From Nitrospira sp. (GTDB lineage Bacteria > Nitrospirota > Nitrospiria > Nitrospirales > Nitrospiraceae): DNA of 20,454 bases. Location: positions 1 to 20,454 of the forward strand of contig JABMDE010000053.1 in the NCBI GenBank assembly GCA_015904055.1, read 5' to 3'. Below the pieces are notes generated by a model. The model was not told where the DNA came from. It ran no database searches and worked only from the letters and a program-made list of their open reading frames with translations. Below are positions 1 through 7,587 of this stretch, piece after piece (position 1 is the first letter of the stretch; each line of letters begins with the position of its first letter). The position numbers and the translations under genes are program-made.

Positions 1-1
1 G

Positions 2-958
2 TGGTACGGAGGCCGCCAAGTCATCGAGGGTACGGTCACCCCCGGCGACCTGTTCGCCTTTGTCTTGTTCGCCGGTATCCTGATCGGCCCCTTCAGCTCG
101 GCAGCCCGTGTCTTTGCGCAAGTGAAAGAAGCGCAAGGCGCGATGCAACGGGTGTTTGAAATTCTGGATGTCCGCCCGGACATTCACGATCAGCCCGGCG
201 CAAAAATTCTTTCCGCAGTCGCCGGCCACGTGCGCTTCGAAGAAGTCGGCTTCGCCTACGACGCTCGCACCCCTGTTCTCTCGCATCTGTCGTTCGAGGC
301 CAAACCCGGCGAGATCATCGCCTTTGTCGGGCCGACCGGCGCCGGCAAGACCACCGTCATCAATCTGCTCCACCGATTCTACGATCCGACCGACGGATGC
401 ATCACAGTCGATGGGGACGATGTGCGTCAGGCGAACGTCGAGAGCTGGTATCGGCAGCTGGCGCTCGTCCCGCAAGACACGATTCTGTTCGGTGGAACGA
501 TCCTCGACAATATCCGTTATGGAAATCCGGACGCGGATGACGCGGCGGTGCGGGAGGCCAGCCAAGCCGCACATGCGCATGATTTCATCATGAATTGCCC
601 CGATGGCTATGAGACCGTCGTCGGTGAAAAAGGGGTCAATCTTTCCGGCGGGCAGCGTCAGCGCATCGCGATCGCACGGGCGATTCTCAAAAACCCGCGC
701 ATCCTGTTACTGGACGAGGCCACGTCGTCCCTCGACACCGAGTCGGAACGGCTGGTGCAGGAGGCGCTGGAGCGATTAATGAAGGGGCGGACGACCTTCG
801 TCGTGGCCCACCGGCTCTCGACCATTCAACGCGCCGACCGCATTCTGGTGTTGGATAAGGGCAGACTGGTGGAAGACGGGACGCACGACCAGCTGATGGA
901 ACGCAGGGGCTTGTACCACTACCTCTATACGATCCGGCTCAACGAGCCGACCGCGTGA
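2..958 (+). CDS. ABC exporter, MsbA/lipid A-type, C-terminal part (5' end outside window)
   Basis: The frame is open from base 2, so this is the 3' part of a longer gene. The first ~40 residues are the end of the transmembrane domain, in the WYGG...G..TPGDLFAFV style typical of MsbA-like half-transporters. A complete nucleotide-binding domain follows: Walker A GPTGAGKTT, Q-loop VPQD, signature LSGGQRQR, Walker B ILLLDEATSSLD and H-loop VAHRLST. All catalytic residues are present, so it should be an active ATP-driven flippase or exporter of the inner membrane, working as a homodimer. The family includes lipid A and multidrug exporters, and the substrate cannot be read from this fragment. It ends in TGA 48 bases before the convergent exported-protein gene. 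A TTG at 65 could be mistaken for a start, but the homology clearly continues upstream of it. Confidence 0.9.
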   Translation, partial: WYGGRQVIEGTVTPGDLFAFVLFAGILIGPFSSAARVFAQVKEAQGAMQRVFEILDVRPDIHDQPGAKILSAVAGHVRFEEVGFAYDARTPVLSHLSFEAKPGEIIAFVGPTGAGKTTVINLLHRFYDPTDGCITVDGDDVRQANVESWYRQLALVPQDTILFGGTILDNIRYGNPDADDAAVREASQAAHAHDFIMNCPDGYETVVGEKGVNLSGGQRQRIAIARAILKNPRILLLDEATSSLDTESERLVQEALERLMKGRTTFVVAHRLSTIQRADRILVLDKGRLVEDGTHDQLMERRGLYHYLYTIRLNEPTA

Positions 959-1006
959 GCAGAATACCGGCAGGGTGTGAACCAATGATGAAATCCGTCG
1001 GAAGGA

Positions 1007-1660
1007 TTACCGTACCTTGGAGAAGTCGGCGGGAATTCTCGCCTCTTGCCCGTCTTGAAGATTCACAACGAAGACTGACTTGGCATTCGAATCGAACTGC
1101 TCGTACGCGAAGAGTGCGGTGAAGCGGGAGCGGAAGGCCGGGCCCTGGCCTTCGTTCTTTCGTCCTCGTTCGGCCTTGCCGATGTCGATGGGCTTGATCC
1201 GCTTGGAACCTTGCTGCAGCTCAATGACGGCCCCTTCGGCAAAATACTCGTCCTCGCCGCACAGCTGAACCTCGACTTCCATATTCGGCATGTCCATGAC
1301 TTTCTTGATGAACTCTTCGGGCATGCGCACGTCGATCTTTCGTTTCTTGGATTCGACCGCTTCCTGCCGACCAAAGGCTTCCAACCGATAGCGCTTGGTG
1401 CGCAAAATCGCGCTCGCGCCGCAAGGATCCTTTTCCGGGTCGGCCCCCACGCGGGCGGCTAATGACGCCTGCTGTAACACTTTCTTCACATCCTCGGGCA
1501 AATCGGCTTTTTCCATCGGGACTCGACCGGTCTCAAGAGCTTTCTGAGCGTCGTCTGCGGATAGTTTGACATCGATAGCCCAAGCCGTTCCGAGCCCGAT
1601 CACACAGATTCCAAAGAAACCGGCCGCTCCTAAAAGCTTTCTATGTCTGTAGAAATTCAT
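1007..1660 (-). CDS. Small exported protein of unknown function (copy A)
   Basis: A 217-residue protein that I do not recognise. The chosen ATG (1660) is preceded by AAAGGA four bases upstream and starts directly with a basic n-region (MNFYRHRK), a hydrophobic core and an AWA signal-peptidase site near residue 28. The frame runs open upstream to 1738, but that would bury the signal peptide. The mature part (~189 residues) is hydrophilic and charged, with two cysteines (in DPCG and QLCG) that could form a disulfide in the periplasm. There is no lipobox. It is the last gene of the MNIO-dus-maf operon, 78 bases after maf. Copy B at 5217-5912 differs at only 5 of about 185 mature residues but at 7 of 28 signal-peptide residues, so the mature sequence looks constrained. 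Confidence 0.8.
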   Translation of the reverse strand: MNFYRHRKLLGAAGFFGICVIGLGTAWAIDVKLSADDAQKALETGRVPMEKADLPEDVKKVLQQASLAARVGADPEKDPCGASAILRTKRYRLEAFGRQEAVESKKRKIDVRMPEEFIKKVMDMPNMEVEVQLCGEDEYFAEGAVIELQQGSKRIKPIDIGKAERGRKNEGQGPAFRSRFTALFAYEQFDSNAKSVFVVNLQDGQEARIPADFSKVR

Positions 1661-1738
1661 GCCATCCTTTATCATGACTGATATTCGCCGAGCCTGTTGA
1701 GCCTGCGTATTGTAGGAGAATTGGCCAGCCTGATTCAA

Positions 1739-2371
1739 TCAGGGCGTGAACCGGCTCCAGTTCGGATAGGGTTTCCGCCGATACAACTCTTCGAGGTCCA
1801 GCACGACAGGGTAACCAGCAGCACGCAGCAACCTGGCCGATACCTGTAAGGGCAGCCCCACCACAGCCGTATAATCACCGTTGATCGTCTCGATCAAGTC
1901 AGCACCCTGGCCTTGAATCGAGTAGGCTCCGGCTTTTCCCAACGATTCGCCGGTCGCAAGATAGCACTCGATCTCATCGCCGATATCCGGCTTCATAGAC
2001 ACCGTGGTCGTCGCAACATCGACGATGTCGATCCCCCGTACTTGATCGCACAACGCCACCGCTGTGTGAACAGCATGTGGTCTGCCGGCCAGACTCGTCA
2101 ACATGGCTCGCGCATCCGTCAGATCGCGCGGCTTACCCAAGAGATGGCCATTCAACTCAATCACGGTGTCGCTGCCGAGCACCAGATCTTCCGGACAGAT
2201 GCGGGCCACCGATCGCGCTTTTTCCAAAGCAAACCGTGCCACCTGTTCAAGAGGCGAGCGGTCGGGAATCGGTTGCTCAACAAATGTCGGAGGGCGGATC
2301 TCGAACGAGAGCCCTAACAACGAAAGTAGTTCCCTGCGCCGGGGGGATGTGGAGGCCAGGACTAGCCGCAT
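1739..2371 (-). CDS. maf: Maf-family nucleoside triphosphate pyrophosphatase (copy A)
   Basis: A 210-residue protein with full family length. The N-terminus has the substrate loop STSPRRRELL, followed by VLGSDTVIELNG with the catalytic-type Asp, GKPRD, and a KAGAYSIQG segment. KAGAYSIQG places it with the YhdE/Maf type, which hydrolyses dTTP, UTP and modified pyrimidine nucleotides to monophosphates and is linked to septum inhibition. The residue before KAGAY is Gly in both copies, where most relatives I know have Asp. The ATG overlaps the 3' end of dus by 10 bases, so translation is probably coupled. Copy B (6002-6634) is full length and differs at about 18 of 210 residues. Confidence 0.9.
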   Translation of the reverse strand: MRLVLASTSPRRRELLSLLGLSFEIRPPTFVEQPIPDRSPLEQVARFALEKARSVARICPEDLVLGSDTVIELNGHLLGKPRDLTDARAMLTSLAGRPHAVHTAVALCDQVRGIDIVDVATTTVSMKPDIGDEIECYLATGESLGKAGAYSIQGQGADLIETINGDYTAVVGLPLQVSARLLRAAGYPVVLDLEELYRRKPYPNWSRFTP

Positions 2372-3534
2372 CGTGACGCCGGCAGACTGGCTTCATCGAT
2401 CAACTCATGCTCGTCCGAATCTACGATACGATGAGCCTGATACTCGTCGAGAACGGCTTCGAGGTCACTGACGGAAGACACTCGAACCATCCGTGCGCGA
2501 AGTGCAGCGGCATGCGGAAAGGATTTACAATACCAGCCCAAATGCTTGCGCATGCGGTGAAACCGGCCTTGCCCGCACAGCGCCTGAAATTGGCGGGCGT
2601 GATCCAACAGGACGGTGAAGCGTTGCTCGATCGGGATCGCATGACCGGCCCATGATTCGACACTCACATGACCCGACTCGCGGGCAAGTGCGCGGGCCTG
2701 TTCCTTGTCCCGGAAAAACCAGGGTGCTCCAAGCACAGCCCGTCCTACCAACACGCCGTCCACGCCTGTTTCGCGGACACGCCCCACAGTTTCTTCAAGA
2801 CTCTTGATGTCGCCATTCCCGAACACCAGCGTCCCGGTTCCCTTGACCAGCGCCGCCGCGCGCGCAATAGCGGACCAATCGGCCTCACCACGATACATCT
2901 GACGGAGCGTTCGTCCATGGAGCGAGATCACGGCCGGCTGCTCTGAAAGCAGATGCTCGACCCAGGCTTCGACCATAACCGACTCATAGCCCAGCCTGGT
3001 TTTCACTGAAAGCGGTACGGCACGACGGAGGGCAGGACTTGAGCCGCTACGTTCCTCATTGAGCCGCCGGAATGCGGCCACCCGGGCAGGCTTGAACCCG
3101 GCTTGTTCAAGCGTGTGGCCGCCCGCCCAATCGTTGATTCCTTGCCTGGCAGCCTGGACGATTGCACGGGCCAATTCAGGAGTCCTGATGAGGCCGGCGC
3201 CAGACCCGGATGATGCCACACTCTTGGACGGACAACCCATGTTGATATCCAATCCATCGAACCCCAACTCACAGACCGCATGAGCGGCTTGATAAAACAA
3301 ATCCGGGTTATTCCCATACAGTTGCGCCACCATCGGACGCTCGATCTCGCTATAGACCAGCGTCTCCAAACAGACCTCCGGCCCTCGACAGATATCGTGC
3401 ACATGCGTAAATTCGGTAAACGTGACGTCCGGCTTCCCCTGTCGCGCAACAATCGCACGAAAGCTGGCATCCGTGACGCCATCCATCGGAGAGAGACCGA
3501 GGATTGGGCGAGGGAGGGCCGACCAGAAACTCAT
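2362..3534 (-). CDS. dus: tRNA-dihydrouridine synthase (copy A, intact)
   Basis: A 390-residue FMN-dependent TIM-barrel enzyme that reduces uridines in tRNA to dihydrouridine. Visible features are the FMN-site start GLSPMDGVTDASFR (residues 13-26), PMVAQLYGNNP, the active-site Cys101 in NMGCPSKSV, SVKTRLGY, ISLHGRTLRQMYRG, FGNGDI and GVLVGRAVLGAPW. It is longer than the usual ~320-350 residues because of an insertion around 135-175 (AGGHTLEQAG... to ...ALRRAV) before the KTR motif. I cannot assign the DusA, DusB or DusC subgroup with certainty. Its ATG overlaps the stop of the upstream MNIO gene (ATGA), and its stop overlaps the start of maf, which shows tight operon coupling. This is the only functional dus in the window, because copy B is broken. 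Confidence 0.92.
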   Translation of the reverse strand: MSFWSALPRPILGLSPMDGVTDASFRAIVARQGKPDVTFTEFTHVHDICRGPEVCLETLVYSEIERPMVAQLYGNNPDLFYQAAHAVCELGFDGLDINMGCPSKSVASSGSGAGLIRTPELARAIVQAARQGINDWAGGHTLEQAGFKPARVAAFRRLNEERSGSSPALRRAVPLSVKTRLGYESVMVEAWVEHLLSEQPAVISLHGRTLRQMYRGEADWSAIARAAALVKGTGTLVFGNGDIKSLEETVGRVRETGVDGVLVGRAVLGAPWFFRDKEQARALARESGHVSVESWAGHAIPIEQRFTVLLDHARQFQALCGQGRFHRMRKHLGWYCKSFPHAAALRARMVRVSSVSDLEAVLDEYQAHRIVDSDEHELIDEASLPASRCG

Positions 3535-5048
3535 GTCCGTTCACCCACTACCTGCACAGGCGGTTCATTGGCATGATCATAGGCCCGACGAAGTTCATGG
3601 GCCTCCTGCTCAACCACAGCAGCCAGATCCGGCGCTTCTTCGAGAACAAACTCCACAAACCGGTCAATCTTCACAAGAAAGAAATCATACGAGCCGGAGA
3701 GCATGCGTGGTCGTCGAAACCAAAACGAGACAAACTTCGAAAGCGGCACGCCCTGTTCTTCAAGCCTGCGACACGACTGCGGGAACATGGCGTCCACCTG
3801 CCCCCCCCAGGAAAGGATCTCATACGGGAGGTACATAGACCGATACGTGCCAAGCTCGTCGACACAGGCCGTGGGCAGACTCCATTCGGGACCTTCAGGC
3901 TCGCTTCGGCCTGCTGCGACACGAGCGTACCGCTCATAGGCTGCTTCCAGCTCATGTTTGGCTGAACCCGACAACGGTGCCCTTGAAAGCCGCTCGTGCC
4001 CGCTCTCCTGTGTACCCCCAGCCTCCTTCTTCATTGGAGCAAGCACTGAACCATACCGCGCTGAGAATCGAACGAATTCCTCGACGATCAGTGGTATCGG
4101 TTTCGTGTCCACTTCCAGCGCCAGACCTCGCAATCCTGTCAGACGAGGATGACTCAGAACTCGATCGAGGATCTCGAAGAGGACCGGCGGGACAGGGGCC
4201 GCATGGGCATCAGTCCAAGCCGGGAGGACATTGCTTTCCTCCCTGTCGAGCAACGGTAAATAACCGGCCATGCTCGACTCATGAACCGCAAGCCCTGCGA
4301 CATGGATTTCAACGATACGCTCCATAGGGAACTGCCTGAGAAAATCATCGACAAATTGCACCAGTGTGGATGTCCGCCAGGCTCCAGAATACCGAAAAAC
4401 CGTCCACAGATGGCCGACATCCAATACGAGTCCGCAGGATGTCCATTGTGTAACAAGGCGGAAAAATGTTGGAATTGCCAGTGTACCTGCTACAAAGTAC
4501 GTCAGGGGAGGCATTTCAAGCAGCACCAACGGAGACGCTCCGTTTTTGAGTCGACAGTGCCGGTCAAGAAGGTCTTGAATGAGCAGCACGTTCTCCGCCA
4601 CGACCGACGCACTGGATTCCGTATAGAGCGGAGGAAGGTAGGTGCCATATGAATAGCCGGCGATATATTTCGTCGCGCATTCATGATTCAACCAGGCACT
4701 ATCCAACGTCTGGAGATGCCCGGCAACCTCACACACCTCCTGCACAAACGAGGGGTCATCGAGGGTTTCCGGCTGAGTCAGCCACAGCCCTTCGCCATGA
4801 TAGGTCAACAAGCTGCTCTGAACCTGTTTCCTCACAGCGGCCAATGCCGCCGGAGCGGCGCGAAAGATTTCAAGGTAGGCCGGCTTCGCTTGACACTGGT
4901 GTAACGCGCCCAACAAGCTGGTAAGATTCGGAGAATAGATATCGACAGAGAGGCCCATCCCATGAGCTGGAACCTGCTCCAGGCGACGGGAAAACTCTTT
5001 TTCCACCTGACTCACAATCGCCACTCGGTTTCTCTTGCCGACAGCCAA
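3531..5048 (-). CDS. DUF692/MNIO-like metalloenzyme with C-terminal extension (copy A)
   Basis: A 505-residue protein. Residues ~28-335 look like a DUF692 (multinuclear non-heme iron oxidase, MbnB/TglH-type) TIM barrel. Candidate metal ligands are His84 (YHGEGLW), His122 (LNHECA), Glu178 (LLEMPP), Asp210 and His213 (LDVGHLW, in place of the usual LDVNN), His249 (EIHVAG), Asp280 and His282 (TDAHAAPVP), and Glu312 with Asp314 (LEVDTKPIP). A variable linker (~331-365) leads to a ~140-residue C-terminal region that I do not recognise. Characterised relatives modify ribosomal peptides at Cys or Asp with a partner protein, but no precursor peptide is evident here. The start is TTG with AGGA seven bases upstream, and both are conserved in copy B. 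It is the first gene of the operon, divergent from the CBS gene. The coding strand has a run of eight G at 3801-3808. The family call is from motifs by eye. Confidence 0.65.
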   Translation of the reverse strand: MAVGKRNRVAIVSQVEKEFSRRLEQVPAHGMGLSVDIYSPNLTSLLGALHQCQAKPAYLEIFRAAPAALAAVRKQVQSSLLTYHGEGLWLTQPETLDDPSFVQEVCEVAGHLQTLDSAWLNHECATKYIAGYSYGTYLPPLYTESSASVVAENVLLIQDLLDRHCRLKNGASPLVLLEMPPLTYFVAGTLAIPTFFRLVTQWTSCGLVLDVGHLWTVFRYSGAWRTSTLVQFVDDFLRQFPMERIVEIHVAGLAVHESSMAGYLPLLDREESNVLPAWTDAHAAPVPPVLFEILDRVLSHPRLTGLRGLALEVDTKPIPLIVEEFVRFSARYGSVLAPMKKEAGGTQESGHERLSRAPLSGSAKHELEAAYERYARVAAGRSEPEGPEWSLPTACVDELGTYRSMYLPYEILSWGGQVDAMFPQSCRRLEEQGVPLSKFVSFWFRRPRMLSGSYDFFLVKIDRFVEFVLEEAPDLAAVVEQEAHELRRAYDHANEPPVQVVGERT

Positions 5049-5123
5049 AATCCGTTCCTAGTGTATGCCGTGAAACCGTTGAATGACAAGGGTTTCGCAC
5101 AACCATGGGCGGGAGAGACCTTC

Positions 5124-5132
5124 TGCTATACT
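5124..5132 (+). promoter_or_regulatory. Putative extended -10 promoter of the CBS gene (copy A)
   Basis: TGC-TATACT is an extended -10 element (TGn plus a 5/6 match to TATAAT) 61 bases before the CBS ATG, with no good -35 at 17 bases. The same element is conserved at 9118-9126. It would drive CBS transcription divergently from the MNIO operon. Confidence 0.35.
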
Positions 5133-5156
5133 TGGCCTACACCGCAGGGACCGGAA

Positions 5157-5186
5157 GCCCGGGTTTCTCCGAAAAAAGGACCGGGC
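5157..5186 (+). promoter_or_regulatory. Leader hairpin enclosing the CBS Shine-Dalgarno (copy A)
   Basis: GCCCGG (5157-5162) and TCC (5168-5170) can pair with GGACCGGGC (5178-5186), giving nine base pairs with a five-base bulge and a GAAAAAA loop. The AAAGGA ribosome site lies in the loop and right arm, 12 bases before the ATG at 5193, so the fold could hide it. The fold is conserved in copy B at 9151-9180. It is absent upstream of the intact CBS gene. Confidence 0.4.
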
Positions 5187-5274
5187 TGATCGATGCCGAT
5201 TAAAGATGAAGATCCGTCAAGAACCGTCAATCACTGGGACACCTTGGTCGCACGCATGATGACACCGGGCGTAG
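5175..5274. repeat. 100-base direct repeat, left copy
   Basis: The 100 bases from AAAGGACCGG to GGGCGTAG are identical to 9309-9408. They hold the CBS Shine-Dalgarno and the first 82 coding bases. The copy-B equivalent (9169-9268) differs at two positions (AACTG versus AACCG, ACACATT versus ACACCTT). The two perfect copies therefore match each other and exclude the B copy lying between them. Confidence 0.9.
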
Positions 5275-5330
5275 AAGTCGGCGGGGATTCTGGCCTCTTG
5301 CCCGTCTTGAAGATTCACAACGAAGACTGA
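5193..5330 (+). pseudogene. CBS-PilZ gene, 5' fragment (copy A)
   Basis: An ATG opens the same N-terminus as the intact CBS-PilZ gene at 9327 (MPIKDEDPSR..., 27 residues up to TPGV). The duplication junction at 5274 then diverts the frame into the antisense of the exported-protein gene. After 18 unrelated residues it reaches TGA at 5328-5330. Neither CBS domain is encoded, so this is a remnant. It still has its own promoter-like element and Shine-Dalgarno and could produce a 45-residue peptide antisense to the end of 5217-5912. Confidence 0.8.
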
Positions 5331-5912
5331 CTTGGCATTCGGATCAAACTGCTCGTAGGCGAAGAGCGCGGTGAAGCGAGAGCGGAAGGCCGGGCCCTGG
5401 CCTTCGTTCTTTCGTCCTCGCTCGGCCTTGCCGATGTCGATGGACTTGATCCGCTTCGATCCCTGCTGCAACTCGATGACGGCCCCTTCGGCAAAATACT
5501 CGTCATCGCCGCACAGCTGCACCTCGACTTCCATATTGGGCATGTCCATGACTTTCTTGATGAACTCTTCGGGCATGCGCACGTCGATCTTTCGCTTCTT
5601 GGATTCCACCGCCTCCTGCCGGCCGAACGCTTCCAACCGATATCGCTTGGTGCGAAGGATCGCGCTCGCGCCGCACGGATCTTTCTCCGGATCAGCCCCC
5701 ACGCGGGCAGCCAACGACGCCTGCTGTAACACTTTCTTTACATCCTCGGGCAGACTGGCTTTTTCCATCGGGACTCGACCGGTCTCAAGAGCTTTCTGGG
5801 CGTCTTCTGCAGATAGTTTGACATCGATGGCCCAAGCCGTCCCGAGCCCGATCATCCAGACTCCAAAGAAGCCGACCGCTCCCCAAATTTTTCTATATCT
5901 GTAGAAATTCAT
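5217..5912 (-). CDS. Small exported protein of unknown function (copy B, chimeric C-terminus)
   Basis: This is the 231-residue paralogue of the protein at 1007-1660. The ATG at 5912 has the same AAAGGA ribosome site. The signal peptide MNFYRYRK... with its AWA cleavage site is retained but has changed at 7 of 28 positions, while the mature part differs at only five positions (D/E, D/S, E/D, P/S, S/P). The native last residues SKVR are lost. After ADF the frame crosses the duplication junction and reads 18 residues (YARCHHACDQGVPVIDGS) from the antisense strand of the CBS fragment. The junction adds two cysteines and two histidines. It lies downstream of maf copy B. The protein may still be exported and functional. 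Confidence 0.7.
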   Translation of the reverse strand: MNFYRYRKIWGAVGFFGVWMIGLGTAWAIDVKLSAEDAQKALETGRVPMEKASLPEDVKKVLQQASLAARVGADPEKDPCGASAILRTKRYRLEAFGRQEAVESKKRKIDVRMPEEFIKKVMDMPNMEVEVQLCGDDEYFAEGAVIELQQGSKRIKSIDIGKAERGRKNEGQGPAFRSRFTALFAYEQFDPNAKSVFVVNLQDGQEARIPADFYARCHHACDQGVPVIDGS

Positions 5913-6001
5913 GCCATCCTTTATCGTGACTGACATTCGTCGAGCATGTTGAGAAGTGAGAAATTTTCTGCATTGTAGGAGAACTGGCCGCCCTGATTCA
6001 A

Positions 6002-6634
6002 TCAGGGCGTGAATCGGCTCCAGTTTGGATAGGGCTTCCGCCGATACAGTTCTTCGAGATCCAACACGACAGGGTAACCAGCAGCACGCAGCAGCCGGGC
6101 AGATACCTGCAAAGGCAGTCCCACCACCGCCGTATAATCGCCGTCGATCTTCTCGATCAAGTTAGCGCCCTGCCCCTGAATTGAGTAGGCCCCGGCTTTT
6201 CCCAGCGATTCACCTGTTGCGAGATACCACTCAATCTCATCACCGATATCCGGCTTCATAGACACAGTGGTCGTCGCCACCTCGACGACGTCGATTCCCC
6301 AGACTTGACCGCACAAGGCCACCGCTGTGTGGACAACATGTGACCTGCCTGCCAAGCTCGTCAGCATGACTCGCGCATCCTTCAGATCGCGCGGCTTGCC
6401 CAAGAGACAGCCATTCAACTCAATCACAGTATCGCTGCCGAGCACCAGATCTTCCGGACAGGTACGGGCCACCGATCGCGCTTTTTCCAGAGCGAACCGT
6501 GCCACCTGTTCAAGTGGCGAGCGGCCTGGAATCGGTTGCTCAATAAATGTCGGAGGGCAGACCTCAAACGAGAGACCTAATAATGAAAGGAGTTCCCTTC
6601 GCCGTGGGGATGTGGATGCCAGGACTAGCCGCAT
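6002..6634 (-). CDS. maf: Maf-family nucleoside triphosphate pyrophosphatase (copy B)
   Basis: This 210-residue paralogue is the same length as copy A with about 18 substitutions, several of them to unusual residues (R to C, H to C, R to W, C to W). The family motifs STSPRRRELL, VLGSDTVIELNG, GKPRD and GKAGAYSIQG are all intact, so it may be active. The start ATG still overlaps the last 10 bases of the dus remnant. If the upstream dus frame is no longer translated through, the translational coupling seen in copy A is lost and expression may be lower. It is redundant with 1739-2371. Confidence 0.85.
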   Translation of the reverse strand: MRLVLASTSPRRRELLSLLGLSFEVCPPTFIEQPIPGRSPLEQVARFALEKARSVARTCPEDLVLGSDTVIELNGCLLGKPRDLKDARVMLTSLAGRSHVVHTAVALCGQVWGIDVVEVATTTVSMKPDIGDEIEWYLATGESLGKAGAYSIQGQGANLIEKIDGDYTAVVGLPLQVSARLLRAAGYPVVLDLEELYRRKPYPNWSRFTP

Positions 6635-7587
6635 CGCGACGCCGGCAGACTGGCTTCATCGATCGATTCATTCCCGTCCGAATCTAAAATACGATGAGCC
6701 TGATACTCGTCGAGGACGGCTTCGAGGTCGCTGACGGAAGACACTCGAACCATCCGTGCGCGAAGCGCAGCGGCATGTGGAAAGGCTTTGCAATACCAGC
6801 CCAAATGCTTGCGCATGCGGTGAAACCGGCCTTGCCCGCACAGCGCCTGAAATTGACGGGCGTGATCCAACAGGACGGTGAAGCGTTGCTCGATCGGGAT
6901 CGCATGACCGGCCGATGATTCGACGTTCACACAATCCGTCTCACGGGATAATGTGCGGGCCCGTTCCTTCTCCCGGAAGAACCAGGGTGCTCCAAGCACG
7001 GCCCGCCCCACCAATACGCCGTCCACGCCGGCACAGCTTCTTCCAGACTCTTGATGTCGCCATTCCCGAACACCAGCGTCCCAGTTCCCTTTATCAGCGC
7101 CGCCGCGCGCGCAATGGCCGACCAATCTGCTTCACCACGATACATCTGACGGAGCGTTCGTCCATGAAGCGAGATCACCGCCGGCTGTTCCGCAAGAAGA
7201 TGTTCGACCCAGGCTTCGACCATGACCGACTCATAGCCTAGTCTGGTTTTCACCGAAAGCGGCACGGCACGGCGGAGGGCAGGGTTTGAGCCGCCACGCT
7301 CCTCGTTGAGACGCCGAAATGCGGCCACCCGAGCCGGTTTGAAACCCGCTTGTTCTAGCGTGTGGCCGCCCGCCCAATCGGTGATGCCTTGCCTGGCAGC
7401 CTGCACAATCGCACGGGCCAATTCAGGAGTCCTGATGAGTCCGGCGCCGGACCCGGATGAGGCCACACTTTTGGACGGGCAACCCATATTGATATCCAAT
7501 CCATCGAACCCCAACTCACATACCGCGTGAGCGGCTTGATAAAACAAATCCGGGTTATTCCCATACAGTTGCGCCACCATCGGACGC
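6625..7587 (-). pseudogene. tRNA-dihydrouridine synthase remnant (copy B)
   Basis: This is a broken copy of the dus gene at 2362-3534. A 254-base deletion (equivalent to 3341-3594) removed the 3' end of the MNIO gene and about the first 64 dus codons, including the FMN-site motif SPMDGVTDASFR. Homology resumes at RPMVAQLYGNN. A second lesion at 7030-7031 leaves 2 bases where copy A has 18, a net loss of 16 bases that shifts the frame between SLEEAV and GVDGVLVGRAV. The active-site NMGCPSKSV is still readable in the upstream part. Without a start, flavin-site N-terminus and continuous frame it cannot make a working enzyme. Confidence 0.92.

Larger units (their letters stand above)
1021..5274. 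repeat. Tandem duplication, copy A (intact operon unit)
   Basis: This ~4.25-kb unit contains the end of the exported-protein gene, maf, dus, the MNIO gene, the divergent promoter region and the first 82 bases of the CBS gene. It is repeated in the same orientation directly downstream as 5275-9308. In a 195-base stretch of the MNIO gene that I aligned by eye I count about 11 mismatches (about 6%). The join at 5273-5275 brings a CBS sequence ending GGGCGTAG against AAGTCGG from the exported-protein gene. Only the two bases AG are shared there, consistent with illegitimate recombination. Confidence 0.9.

Noticed and set aside
156..593. Alternative-frame open reading frame inside the exporter gene
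   Set aside because: It is Arg/Ser/Pro-rich, has no homology signal and lies entirely within a well-supported gene in another frame. The same applies to the many antisense frames over maf, dus, MNIO and purK.
1661..1738. N-terminal extension of the exported protein starting at 1738
   Set aside because: The upstream frame would place 26 residues before the signal peptide, and copy B does not conserve it beyond eight residues. The ATG with AAAGGA is better.
5065..5090. Promoter for the MNIO operon (TTGTCA, 18 bases, TACACT on the minus strand)
   Set aside because: Initiation from it would fall in or after the AGGA ribosome site of the TTG start, leaving almost no leader, so I do not list it.
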